Shown here piece after piece: positions 1 through 4,803 of a stretch of DNA of 5,704 nucleotides (position 1 is its first letter; the number at the start of each line of letters is the position of its first letter). Made by a program: the position numbers and the translations under genes. The notes beneath the pieces were generated by a model. It did no database searches, was not told where the DNA came from, and saw only the letters and a list, made by a program, of their open reading frames with translations. Source of the stretch: Bacillota bacterium (lineage in GTDB: Bacteria > Bacillota > Bacilli > Alicyclobacillales > SLC66); NCBI GenBank assembly GCA_021820825.1, contig JAKADD010000184.1, positions 1 to 5,704 of the forward strand. Reading direction: 5' to 3'.

Positions 1-2
1 AG

Positions 3-239
3 GAACTGAAGCAAAACGCCCGCAAAGAGGCGCAGCTTGTGGTGCGCGAAGCGGAGAAGAACGCGGACCGGATCGTGCAGGATGCTTTGAACAAGGCGCG
101 CAAAACAGCCATGGAACTCGATGAGGTGAAGAAACAGGCTGCAGTGTTCAGAGCGCGCTTCCACTCGCTCATGCAGGCGCAGATGGAGTTGCTCAAATCG
201 ACGGAGTGGGATGAACTGACGGATGCGCGCTCGGATTAG
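3..239 (+). CDS. divIVA: DivIVA cell-division/pole protein, C-terminal part (5' end outside window)
   Basis: This is the last 78 residues of a reading frame already open at the window edge, ending at TAG 237-239. The protein is highly charged, alanine-rich and coiled-coil in character. It contains the signature region of Bacillus-type DivIVA: VVREAEKNADRIVQDAL, then KARKTAMELDEVKKQ, then FRARFHSLMQAQMELL and a terminal WDEL. In that family this is the C-terminal coiled coil and tetramerisation region. The N-terminal membrane-curvature-binding domain lies outside the window. DivIVA marks negatively curved membrane at poles and septa and recruits division or chromosome-anchoring partners. Immediate proximity to ileS matches the conserved order in Bacilli and strengthens the call. 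I see no hairpin-plus-T-run terminator between its stop and the next genes, so transcription may continue into hicBA (inference). Confidence 0.93.
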   Translation, partial: ELKQNARKEAQLVVREAEKNADRIVQDALNKARKTAMELDEVKKQAAVFRARFHSLMQAQMELLKSTEWDELTDARSD

Positions 240-401
240 ACTTCGAACAATGAACGCTGCGAGGTGAAATGAGCAATGACGCAAGCAAAGACTTCGCTTC
301 GAAAAGTACAATCCCATACAGAGCGTATACGTTCGCAAGCATCGGTGAATACTGCTTCGCATATTCCTCATACCAGGGAGTTTGTGGGCGGTGATGGAAA
401 C
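240..401 (+). other. hicBA leader region; alternative N-terminal extension of HicB or short leader ORF
   Basis: The frame of hicB is open upstream to an ATG at 276, which has GAGGTGA at 261-267. This would add 42 residues (starting MTQAKTSLRK) that do not look like the usual HicB N terminus. In a second frame, ATG 269 to TGA 392-394 encodes 41 aa, but its SD is only 2 nt away. The stretch also holds an imperfect 14-bp palindrome at 321-334 (core CGTATACG) and a hairpin at 347-366 (GAATA-TGC / GCA-TATTC, one bulged C, 3-nt loop). I found no promoter with acceptable -35/-10 spacing. My preferred reading is an untranslated or regulatory leader with hicB starting at GTG 402, but translation from 276 cannot be excluded. 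Confidence 0.4.
387..395 (+). promoter_or_regulatory. Shine-Dalgarno for the internal GTG start of hicB
   Basis: GGCGGTGAT matches the anti-SD complement GGAGGTGAT at 8 of 9 positions, and its GGCGG core lies 10 nt from GTG 402. This site supports GTG 402 as the hicB start, exactly where the family N terminus (KFQVILTPDENGG) begins. Confidence 0.6.
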
Positions 402-602
402 GTGAAATTTCAGGTCATTCTCACGCCGGATGAAAACGGGGGCTTCGTTGTGGATTGTCCTGCAATTCCGGGTTGCTTTTCAGAGGGCGATACGGAGGAA
501 GAAGCGTTGGAGAACATCAAAGAGGCCATTGCAGGATGTTTGGAAGCGCGTCGCGGGTTAAACATGCCACTTACCGCAGAAGTGCGTGAAGTGGAGGTTT
601 GA
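402..602 (+). CDS. hicB: HicB-family antitoxin (short form)
   Basis: From GTG 402 this encodes 66 aa with the HicB/UPF0150 partial RNase H-like fold pattern: KFQVILTPDENGGFVVDCPAIPG (strands one and two), GCFSEGDTEEEALENIKEAI (the turn and conserved amphipathic helix), and a C-terminal VREVEV strand. In known HicAB modules HicB binds and neutralises the HicA mRNA interferase. The protein has no HTH or ribbon-helix-helix domain after the core, so it is a short HicB. Autoregulation by direct operator binding, known for longer HicB proteins, is therefore not evident here. The hicA start follows after one base, so the two are translationally linked, with antitoxin first. The start is uncertain: ATG 276 would give 108 aa, but the family alignment and a good SD at 387-395 favour GTG 402. 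The family call is firm; the biological activity is inferred. Confidence 0.88.
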   Translation: MKFQVILTPDENGGFVVDCPAIPGCFSEGDTEEEALENIKEAIAGCLEARRGLNMPLTAEVREVEV

Positions 603-603
603 T

Positions 604-837
604 ATGTCTGACTTGCCGTGCGTATCAGGCAAGACAATGGTTCGCCTCTTGGAGTCTTTGGGATGGCGAGTGATTCGTATTCAGGGCTCTCATCATATTC
701 TCCATAAAGCCGGAGCCGGTGTTCCGTTCCCTGTTCCGGTTCACGGTAATCAAGATGTCAAAATTGGAACCCTGCGAAGGATTTTAAAACAGGCGGGATT
801 AACGGATGAAGAATTCACATCGGCGCTTGAGAAGTGA
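604..837 (+). CDS. hicA: HicA-family mRNA interferase toxin
   Basis: This encodes 77 aa from ATG 604, with GGAGG at 593-597 six nt upstream. An in-frame ATG at 586 lies inside hicB and has no equally good SD. The sequence follows the HicA dsRBD-like fold: LPCVSGKTMVRLLESLGW (the GKE-type first helix), RVIRIQGSHHIL containing the conserved Gly-Ser-His with the predicted catalytic histidine at residue 30, then VPVHGNQDVKIGTLRRILKQAGL (the conserved HGN-x-D-x-x-x-GTLR-x-IL-x-QAG segment) and DEEF near the end. Family knowledge: HicA cleaves mRNA and halts translation until bound by HicB. All key residues are present and the frame is intact, so an active toxin is plausible. Codons are visibly more A/T-ending than in ileS (for example CGTATTCAG, CATCATATT), which fits an acquired module, though this is only an impression. 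No terminator is visible before the T-box leader. Confidence 0.92.
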   Translation: MSDLPCVSGKTMVRLLESLGWRVIRIQGSHHILHKAGAGVPFPVPVHGNQDVKIGTLRRILKQAGLTDEEFTSALEK

Positions 838-846
838 TGTTGGGGC

Positions 847-875
847 TTGCGACTAGACCGGTTTTCGTGTACTGT
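847..875 (+). promoter_or_regulatory. Candidate sigma-A promoter for the ileS T-box leader
   Basis: TTGCGA (847-852) and TACTGT (870-875) are separated by exactly 17 bp, and the predicted start near 882 sits just before Stem I of the T-box. The -10 matches consensus at only 3 of 6 positions, so position is the main support. Confidence 0.35.
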
Positions 876-881
876 AAGCAC

Positions 882-1161
882 AAGTGCAGGATTGTGGTCG
901 ATGAAGGGGACAGTATCACGGTGCGAACTGCAAAGAGAATCTGGGTCAGGTGAGAGCCAGGTCAGAGGATGCCGTGAGAAGATCGCCCTGGAGACGCCAG
1001 GCGAACACCGACTGGAATGGGTTGGTCAGTAGCTGCGCCGATTCACGCCCGTTAGAGCGTTGCCAATGAGACAAAGCGGATGTACGTTCTTTGCCGCTTC
1101 GTGAATTAGGGTGGTACCTCGCGACTTCTGTCTGCGCCCCTATGGGGATGCGGGCTTTTTT
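882..1161 (+). promoter_or_regulatory. T-box riboswitch, isoleucine-specific (AUC specifier), controlling ileS
   Basis: Stem I carries the expected landmarks. These are a GATGA kink-turn strand (900-904), AGTA on the 5' side of the specifier loop (912-915), an upper helix TCACGG (916-921) with CCGTGA (972-977), the AGAGA bulge motif (934-938), and an apical helix ATCTGG (939-944) with CCAGGT (957-962) around a GGTGAGAG loop. The 3' side of the specifier loop reads GAGAAG-ATC-G, so the specifier is ATC 982-984 (Ile) followed by a purine. A stem-III-like hairpin AAGCGG/CCGCTT spans 1074-1099. The T-box sequence AGGGTGGTACC (1108-1118) is followed by TCGCG rather than the canonical GCG. TAGGG (1107-1111) can pair with CCCTA (1138-1142) and CGCG (1120-1123) with TGCG (1133-1136) to form the antiterminator, excluding the terminator. 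Known mechanism: uncharged tRNA-Ile binds codon and UGGN bulge and permits readthrough into ileS. Stem II was not resolved by eye. The 5' boundary is approximate. Confidence 0.95.
1130..1161 (+). terminator. T-box-controlled intrinsic terminator upstream of ileS
   Basis: A hairpin from G1130 to C1155 with the core CCCC-TAT-GGGG (1137-1147), continued by GTCTGCG with TGCGGGC across one bulged A, is followed by six T (1156-1161). Its 5' strand overlaps the antiterminator 3' strand, giving the mutually exclusive switch. It may also end any readthrough from divIVA-hicBA, for which no other terminator is visible. Confidence 0.92.
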
Positions 1162-1200
1162 GTTTTCTGGGCGAACGTGTTTGTTTTATGGGTGAACGTG
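1159..1200 (+). repeat. Imperfect 21-bp tandem duplication between T-box terminator and ileS
   Basis: Positions 1159-1179 and 1180-1200 are directly adjacent 21-bp units that differ at two positions only (C/A in TTTTCTGGG versus TTTTATGGG, and C/T in GGGCGAACGTG versus GGGTGAACGTG). The first unit includes the end of the terminator U-run. The second creates the spurious upstream ATG at 1188. The duplication lengthens the spacer before the ileS SD at 1206-1210. Confidence 0.9.
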
Positions 1201-1217
1201 AATGTGGAGGAATGACG

Positions 1218-3986
1218 ATGGAATACGATCAGACTTTAAATCTCATGCATACTGACTTTCCGATGCGCGGCAACCTGCCCGTTCGGGAACCGGAGATATT
1301 GGAGAAGTGGCGTGCGCTTGATCTCTATAACCTGGTACAGCAGAGCAAACGGGGCAAACCCAGATTCATTCTGCATGACGGCCCTCCCTATGCGAACGGC
1401 GACACGCATCTTGGCCATGCCCTGAACAAGATCATTAAGGATATCATTGTCAAGTCGCGTTCCATGGATGGGTATGACGCACCGTATGTGCCAGGTTGGG
1501 ATACGCATGGGCTGCCGATCGAAAACGCGATCATCAAGGCCCAGAAACTGAACCGTCATGACGTCGGCGTCGTCGCGTTTCGGCAGGCCTGCGCCGACTA
1601 TGCGCGGGGGTACATTGAGCTGCAAAAGCAGCAGTTTCAGCGCTTCGGCGTACGGGGAGACTTCGCTCATCCGTATGTGACCATGGATCCTTCGTATGAA
1701 GCGGCTCAGGTGCGGGTGTTTGGCGTGATGGCTGAACGCGGGTATATCTACAAGGGACGCAAACCTGTTTACTGGTGTCCGTCGTGCGAAACGGCGCTCG
1801 CGGAAGCGGAGATTGAGTATGACAACCGCCAGTCTCCCTCGATCTATGTCGCCTTCGCCCTGCGCAGCGGCGGTGCGATACTCCCTGACGACGCCGAGAT
1901 CGTGATCTGGACCACGACGCCGTGGACAATTCCGGCCAATGTGGCTGTTGCTCTTGGCCCTGATTTTGACTATGCGCTGGTTGCGGTTGCAGGACGCAAA
2001 CTGCTGATGGCGCAGGCGCTGGTTGCGCAGGTGCTGAAAGAGTTGGGTTGGCAGGATGAACCCATGCACATCATCAGTACGCATAAAGGCGCGCAACTGG
2101 AACGCCTTGTCGCAAAGCATCCGCTGTACGACCGCGATTCTCTTGTGATCATGGGCGACCATGTCACTCTTGACGCGGGCACTGGCGCCGTGCACACGGC
2201 GACGGGTCACGGCATGGACGATTATCTGGTCGGGTTGCGCTATCAGCTGCCGATCTTTGCGCCGCTCGATGATCGCGGCCACTTCACGGAAGAAGGAGCG
2301 CCTTTCACCGGGCTGTTTTATGCCAAGGCGAATCCGGCGATCATCGCGGCGTTGGCAGAACAGGGAGCGCTTCTCGCCAACCATAAACTCGATCATCAGT
2401 ATCCGCACTGCTGGCGCTGCAAGAATCCCGTCATTTACCGGGCTACAGAACAGTGGTTCGCCTCCATTGAAGCATTTCGGGAAAACATTCTCCGGGAAAT
2501 TGAACGGGTCGATTGGGCAATCCCCTGGGGCAAGATCCGGCTTCACAATATGGTTGCGGAAAGGACAGACTGGTGTATCTCCAGGCAGCGTTCGTGGGGC
2601 GTTCCCATTCCGGTCTTTTACTGTGAGTCATGCGGCGCGTCACTGTTGACCGCCGCGTCTGTGGAACATGTGGCGCAACTCTTTGCGGAGCATGGTTCGC
2701 AGGCGTGGTTCGCCCGTACAGCGGCGGAACTCGCGCCGCCTGACGCCGTGTGCGCGTGCGGCGGCGCGGACTGGCGCAAGGAGACGGACATCATGGATGT
2801 CTGGTTTGATTCGGGATCAAGCCATATGGCAGTGCTGCAGCAGCGTTCTGAACTGGCATGGCCGGCTGATCTCTATGTGGAGGGATCGGATCAGTACAGG
2901 GGCTGGTTCAATTCCTCTCTGTCCACGGCGGTCGCCGTAACGGGCCAGGCGCCCTATCGACAAGTCCTGTCGCACGGGTTCAGCGTGGATGGAGAAGGTC
3001 GCAAGATGTCCAAGAGTCTCGGCAACGGCATTGATCCGCTGCAGGTCATCAATCAAATGGGCGCCGACATTTTGCGCTTGTGGGTATCTTCTGTCGATTA
3101 TCGCGCGGATGTGCGCATCTCCAACGCCATTTTAAAACAGGTGTCGGAAGTGTATCGAAAGATACGCAACACATTCCGCTTCCTGCTGGGCAACCTGTCT
3201 GACTTCACGGACACAGAGCGGGTGTCCTATGATGATTTGCGCGATATTGACCGGTTCATACTGGACCGTCTGGCGCGGCTTCAGAAAAAGTGCATGGAGG
3301 CGTATCGCACCTACGAATTTCATGTCGTGTATCAGGCGGTGCAGAATTTTTGCGCCGGCGACCTGTCGAGTTTCTATCTGGATGTGGCCAAGGACGCGCT
3401 GTACGTGGAACCGGCAAATTCCGAAATGCGTCGCGCAACCCAGACCGTGATGCACGAATGCCTGTATACATTGCTCGGTTTGATCGCGCCCATTCTGACA
3501 TTTACGGCTGAAGAGATCTGGAGTCACTGCCCCGCAGTGGAGTTGCCAACGGTCCAGTTAACGGAATGGACAAAACTGCCGGACGCGTATGTGCGTGATG
3601 ATCTCGCCCAGTCCTGGAGTCGTGTGCTCCATGTTCGAAACCTCGTCCTGCAGGCGCTGGAAGTCGCCCGTCAGGAAAAGCGCATCGGTCAGTCTCTGGA
3701 AGCCCAGGTCGATCTCTACGGGGTCGCGGAAATGGGCGCGCCGACGCTGTCTGCTGAGCAGTGGAAGGCATTGCTGATTGTGTCTGCTGTGCGGGTGCGG
3801 GGAAACGCAGAGGACGCTCCTGAAGGCGCCTTTCGTTCGGAGTTTTTGGCTGTCGCGGTTGCTGGCGCAGATGGACAAAAGTGTGATCGTTGCTGGCACA
3901 TCAGGGAGGATATCGGGTGCGATTCCCGGTATCCGGAAGTTTGCGGGCGCTGCGCCGTCATCCTGGCGGACATGGGAACAAAGTGA
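1218..3986 (+). CDS. ileS: Isoleucyl-tRNA synthetase (bacterial type 1)
   Basis: This cytoplasmic class I synthetase charges tRNA-Ile with isoleucine using ATP and edits misactivated valine. It is 922 aa from ATG 1218, close to the roughly 920 aa usual in Bacilli. GGAGG at 1206-1210 sits 7 nt from this ATG, whereas the in-frame ATG 1212 is 1 nt from it, and ATG 1188 lies in the tandem repeat. Visible parts: the HIGH motif as HLGH (residues 64-67) after DGPPYANGD; the CP1 editing domain with WTTTPW (231-236) and GTGAVHTATGHGMDDY (321-336), where H326 and D335 match known editing residues; Cys pairs at 187/190 and 398/401; a tRNA-contacting WCISRQRSWGVPIP segment; KMSKS (596-600); a helical anticodon-binding domain; and a C-terminal zinc ribbon with C889, C892, C909 and C912. 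The C-terminal zinc ribbon and overall motifs indicate the ordinary IleS1 form rather than the mupirocin-resistant IleS2 type. One small oddity is HTATGHG where HTAPGHG is usual (T329). Expression is governed by the T-box upstream. Confidence 0.98.
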   Translation: MEYDQTLNLMHTDFPMRGNLPVREPEILEKWRALDLYNLVQQSKRGKPRFILHDGPPYANGDTHLGHALNKIIKDIIVKSRSMDGYDAPYVPGWDTHGLPIENAIIKAQKLNRHDVGVVAFRQACADYARGYIELQKQQFQRFGVRGDFAHPYVTMDPSYEAAQVRVFGVMAERGYIYKGRKPVYWCPSCETALAEAEIEYDNRQSPSIYVAFALRSGGAILPDDAEIVIWTTTPWTIPANVAVALGPDFDYALVAVAGRKLLMAQALVAQVLKELGWQDEPMHIISTHKGAQLERLVAKHPLYDRDSLVIMGDHVTLDAGTGAVHTATGHGMDDYLVGLRYQLPIFAPLDDRGHFTEEGAPFTGLFYAKANPAIIAALAEQGALLANHKLDHQYPHCWRCKNPVIYRATEQWFASIEAFRENILREIERVDWAIPWGKIRLHNMVAERTDWCISRQRSWGVPIPVFYCESCGASLLTAASVEHVAQLFAEHGSQAWFARTAAELAPPDAVCACGGADWRKETDIMDVWFDSGSSHMAVLQQRSELAWPADLYVEGSDQYRGWFNSSLSTAVAVTGQAPYRQVLSHGFSVDGEGRKMSKSLGNGIDPLQVINQMGADILRLWVSSVDYRADVRISNAILKQVSEVYRKIRNTFRFLLGNLSDFTDTERVSYDDLRDIDRFILDRLARLQKKCMEAYRTYEFHVVYQAVQNFCAGDLSSFYLDVAKDALYVEPANSEMRRATQTVMHECLYTLLGLIAPILTFTAEEIWSHCPAVELPTVQLTEWTKLPDAYVRDDLAQSWSRVLHVRNLVLQALEVARQEKRIGQSLEAQVDLYGVAEMGAPTLSAEQWKALLIVSAVRVRGNAEDAPEGAFRSEFLAVAVAGADGQKCDRCWHIREDIGCDSRYPEVCGRCAVILADMGTK

Positions 3987-3993
3987 CAGATGA

Positions 3994-4029
3994 GGTGCAC
4001 CGCCGGAGTTGTCGAGCGGTGCACCTTTT
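3994..4029 (+). terminator. Intrinsic terminator after ileS, between convergent genes
   Basis: GGTGCACCGC (3994-4003) and GCGGTGCACC (4016-4025) form a perfect 10-bp stem with a 12-nt loop, followed by TTTT (4026-4029). It begins 7 nt after the ileS stop. The minus-strand gene ends at 4029, right against the hairpin, so the same stem may serve it too, but its tail in that direction (TCATCTG) is a poor U-run. Confidence 0.85.
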
Positions 4030-4205
4030 CAAACCAGGCGTGCGATAAGCAGCATCAGAAGACCGAGGAGGCCGAGGGCGAAGAAATAAGGTGTAAAGGT
4101 CAGACTGTAATTGAAGAGTTGTTTCGCAACAAAGCTGCTGGCCACTTCAATGCCGCCTATCCAAATGAGCACCGACGCGGCAGAGCGGACCAAGTGGTTG
4201 CGCAC
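4029..4205 (-). CDS. Small two-helix membrane protein, function unknown
   Basis: I do not recognise this family. From a GTG at 4205 (reading leftward) it encodes 58 aa. AAAGGAG at 4215-4221 lies 9 nt upstream of that GTG, whereas the longer TTG start at 4214 abuts the SD with no spacer and is rejected. The protein has a short basic N terminus (MRNHLVR), a first hydrophobic segment at about residues 8-27 (SAASVLIWIGGIEVASSFVA), a polar turn (KQLFNYSLTF), and a second, stronger segment at about 38-55 (PYFFALGLLGLLMLLIA) ending RLV. This suggests a helical hairpin in the cytoplasmic membrane. It is convergent with ileS and shares its terminator region, and has a credible promoter at 4235-4263. 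Being a real gene is supported by SD, promoter and hydrophobic pattern together. No function can be given. A toxin-like or regulatory membrane peptide is possible but unsupported. Confidence 0.7.
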   Translation of the reverse strand: MRNHLVRSAASVLIWIGGIEVASSFVAKQLFNYSLTFTPYFFALGLLGLLMLLIARLV

Positions 4206-4234
4206 TGAATACAACTCCTTTCTTTACTTAGTTC

Positions 4235-4263
4235 ACTATCCCATGGATTCTTTTCATCCACAA
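4235..4263 (-). promoter_or_regulatory. Promoter for the minus-strand small membrane protein (extended -10)
   Basis: Read on the minus strand, TTGTGG (4263-4258) and GATAGT (4240-4235) are 17 bp apart, and TGG directly before the -10 gives a TGn extended -10. The -10 matches consensus at 4 of 6. Transcription would start near 4228, leaving a short leader that contains the AAAGGAG at 4221-4215. Confidence 0.5.
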
Positions 4264-4267
4264 TGGG
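4240..4267. repeat. Dyad overlapping the minus-strand promoter, possible operator
   Basis: CCCA-TGGAT (4240-4248) and ATCCA-CAA-TGGG (4256-4267) are inverted repeats around a 7-nt T-rich centre, with a 3-nt insertion in one arm. The dyad covers the -35 and spacer of the minus-strand promoter, which would suit a repressor site. It lacks a U-run in either direction, so it is not a terminator. Regulation is inference only. Confidence 0.35.
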
Positions 4268-4294
4268 AAACTGTCGTCCCGCATTGAACATCCT

Positions 4295-4322
4295 TTGACA
4301 GTTCGCCCTTGACAGTTCGCCC
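4295..4322 (+). repeat. Perfect 14-bp tandem repeat, each copy starting with TTGACA
   Basis: TTGACAGTTCGCCC occurs twice head to tail (4295-4308 and 4309-4322) with no mismatch. Each copy contains a consensus -35 hexamer on the plus strand, upstream of the DUF5665-like gene. However, no -10-like hexamer is found 16-18 bp from either; the nearest, TATGTT at 4325-4330, is 10 bp from the second and 24 bp from the first. The promoter role is therefore unproven. Confidence 0.9.
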
Positions 4323-4407
4323 TGTATGTTCAGCGGTTGGTCGCATAGGGAAACGCCCTGCGGGAATCCTAATTCTGGATTTCACTGCCAGAAAGTGGTG
4401 AGGGGCA

Positions 4408-4707
4408 TTGCAAGCGGATCGAGCGCGCACCGAATCCCGAAACGCAGAAAAACTGAGCGATTATTTTGAGCGCATCAATTTTGGCGCCTATGTACAGCTT
4501 CTGCAACAACCGAAGAAACTGATCTGGCTGAATTTTATCGGCGGTCTCGCGCGCGGAGTGGGTATCGGCCTTGGATTCACACTGTTGGCCGCGTTGCTGA
4601 TTGTCGTCATGCAAGAATTGGCGGTGTGGAATTTGCCGATCATCGGTTCGTACATCGCGGATGTCGTGCGCATTGTCCAGGCCCAGTTGCATACACCGAC
4701 GATGTAG
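4408..4707 (+). CDS. DUF5665-like small membrane protein
   Basis: This encodes 99 aa from TTG 4408, with GTGGTGA at 4395-4401 six nt upstream. No in-frame ATG or GTG precedes the conserved core closely. The N-terminal 22 residues are charged and helical. They are followed by the segment RINFGAYVQLLQQPKKLIWLN (about 22-42), then FIGGLARGVGIGLGFTLLAALLIVVM (43-68), mainly one transmembrane helix with a Gly-rich start. A C-terminal amphipathic part LPIIGSYIADVVRIVQAQ (76-93) follows. The 'PKKLIWLNFI-GLARG-GI-GFT' core with 'LPIIG..IA..VRIVQ' is what I recall of DUF5665 proteins in Bacilli; the family has no established function to my knowledge. It lies between the divergent intergenic region and lspA, on the same strand as lspA. 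lspA appears to have its own promoter, so an operon is possible but not required. The family assignment is from memory and needs a profile search. Confidence 0.8.
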   Translation: MQADRARTESRNAEKLSDYFERINFGAYVQLLQQPKKLIWLNFIGGLARGVGIGLGFTLLAALLIVVMQELAVWNLPIIGSYIADVVRIVQAQLHTPTM

Positions 4708-4725
4708 CCGTTTTGCTGTCCGCCG

Positions 4726-4745
4726 GACTGCAGCAGTCGCTTTTT
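4726..4745 (+). terminator. Weak candidate terminator after the DUF5665-like gene
   Basis: GACTG-CAG-CAGTC (4726-4738) is a 5-bp stem followed by GC and then five T (4741-4745). The stem is short, the T-run is two bases away, and an alternative hairpin (GCTG/CAGC, GTCC/GGAC around 4715-4734) competes. At most it is a leaky stop before the lspA promoter. Confidence 0.3.
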
Positions 4746-4748
4746 CGC

Positions 4749-4777
4749 TTGTTGATGCTTGGCCCTCATGGTACGAT
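4749..4777 (+). promoter_or_regulatory. Extended -10 promoter for lspA
   Basis: TTGTTG (4749-4754) and TACGAT (4772-4777) have a 17-bp spacer, and the bases TGG just before the -10 supply a TGn extension. The predicted start near 4784 falls just upstream of the lspA SD (GTGAGGGGG, 4788-4796), leaving a very short leader. Confidence 0.55.
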
Positions 4778-4803
4778 GGATGGGCGCGTGAGGGGGCAGA
4801 CTA

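Noticed and set aside
847..1032. 61-codon plus-strand ORF
   Set aside because: It lies inside the T-box Stem I region, where the sequence is explained by RNA structure, and has no SD.
1188..1217. Upstream ATG extending IleRS by 10 residues
   Set aside because: It lies in the tandem duplication without a ribosome binding site; GGAGG at 1206-1210 is placed for ATG 1218, and the resulting N terminus matches the family.
1236..2546. 436-codon open frame antisense to ileS
   Set aside because: It is fully embedded in a canonical ileS whose motifs are all in the plus frame. Its translation shows no recognisable domain, and long antisense frames are common opposite GC-rich genes.
781..3141. 13-nt identical string ATTTTAAAACAGG in hicA (781-793) and in ileS (near 3129-3141)
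   Set aside because: Both copies are within conserved coding sequence (ILKQ in each protein), so this is coding coincidence and not a dispersed repeat.
3990..4208. 72-codon plus-strand ORF after ileS
   Set aside because: It begins at the ileS terminator hairpin, has no SD, and is antisense to the better-supported small membrane protein.
4295..4337. Standard sigma-A promoter built from the TTGACA repeats
   Set aside because: Hexamers 16-18 bp downstream of each TTGACA (such as CGCCCT and AGCGGT) do not resemble a -10, so I list a repeat and not a promoter.
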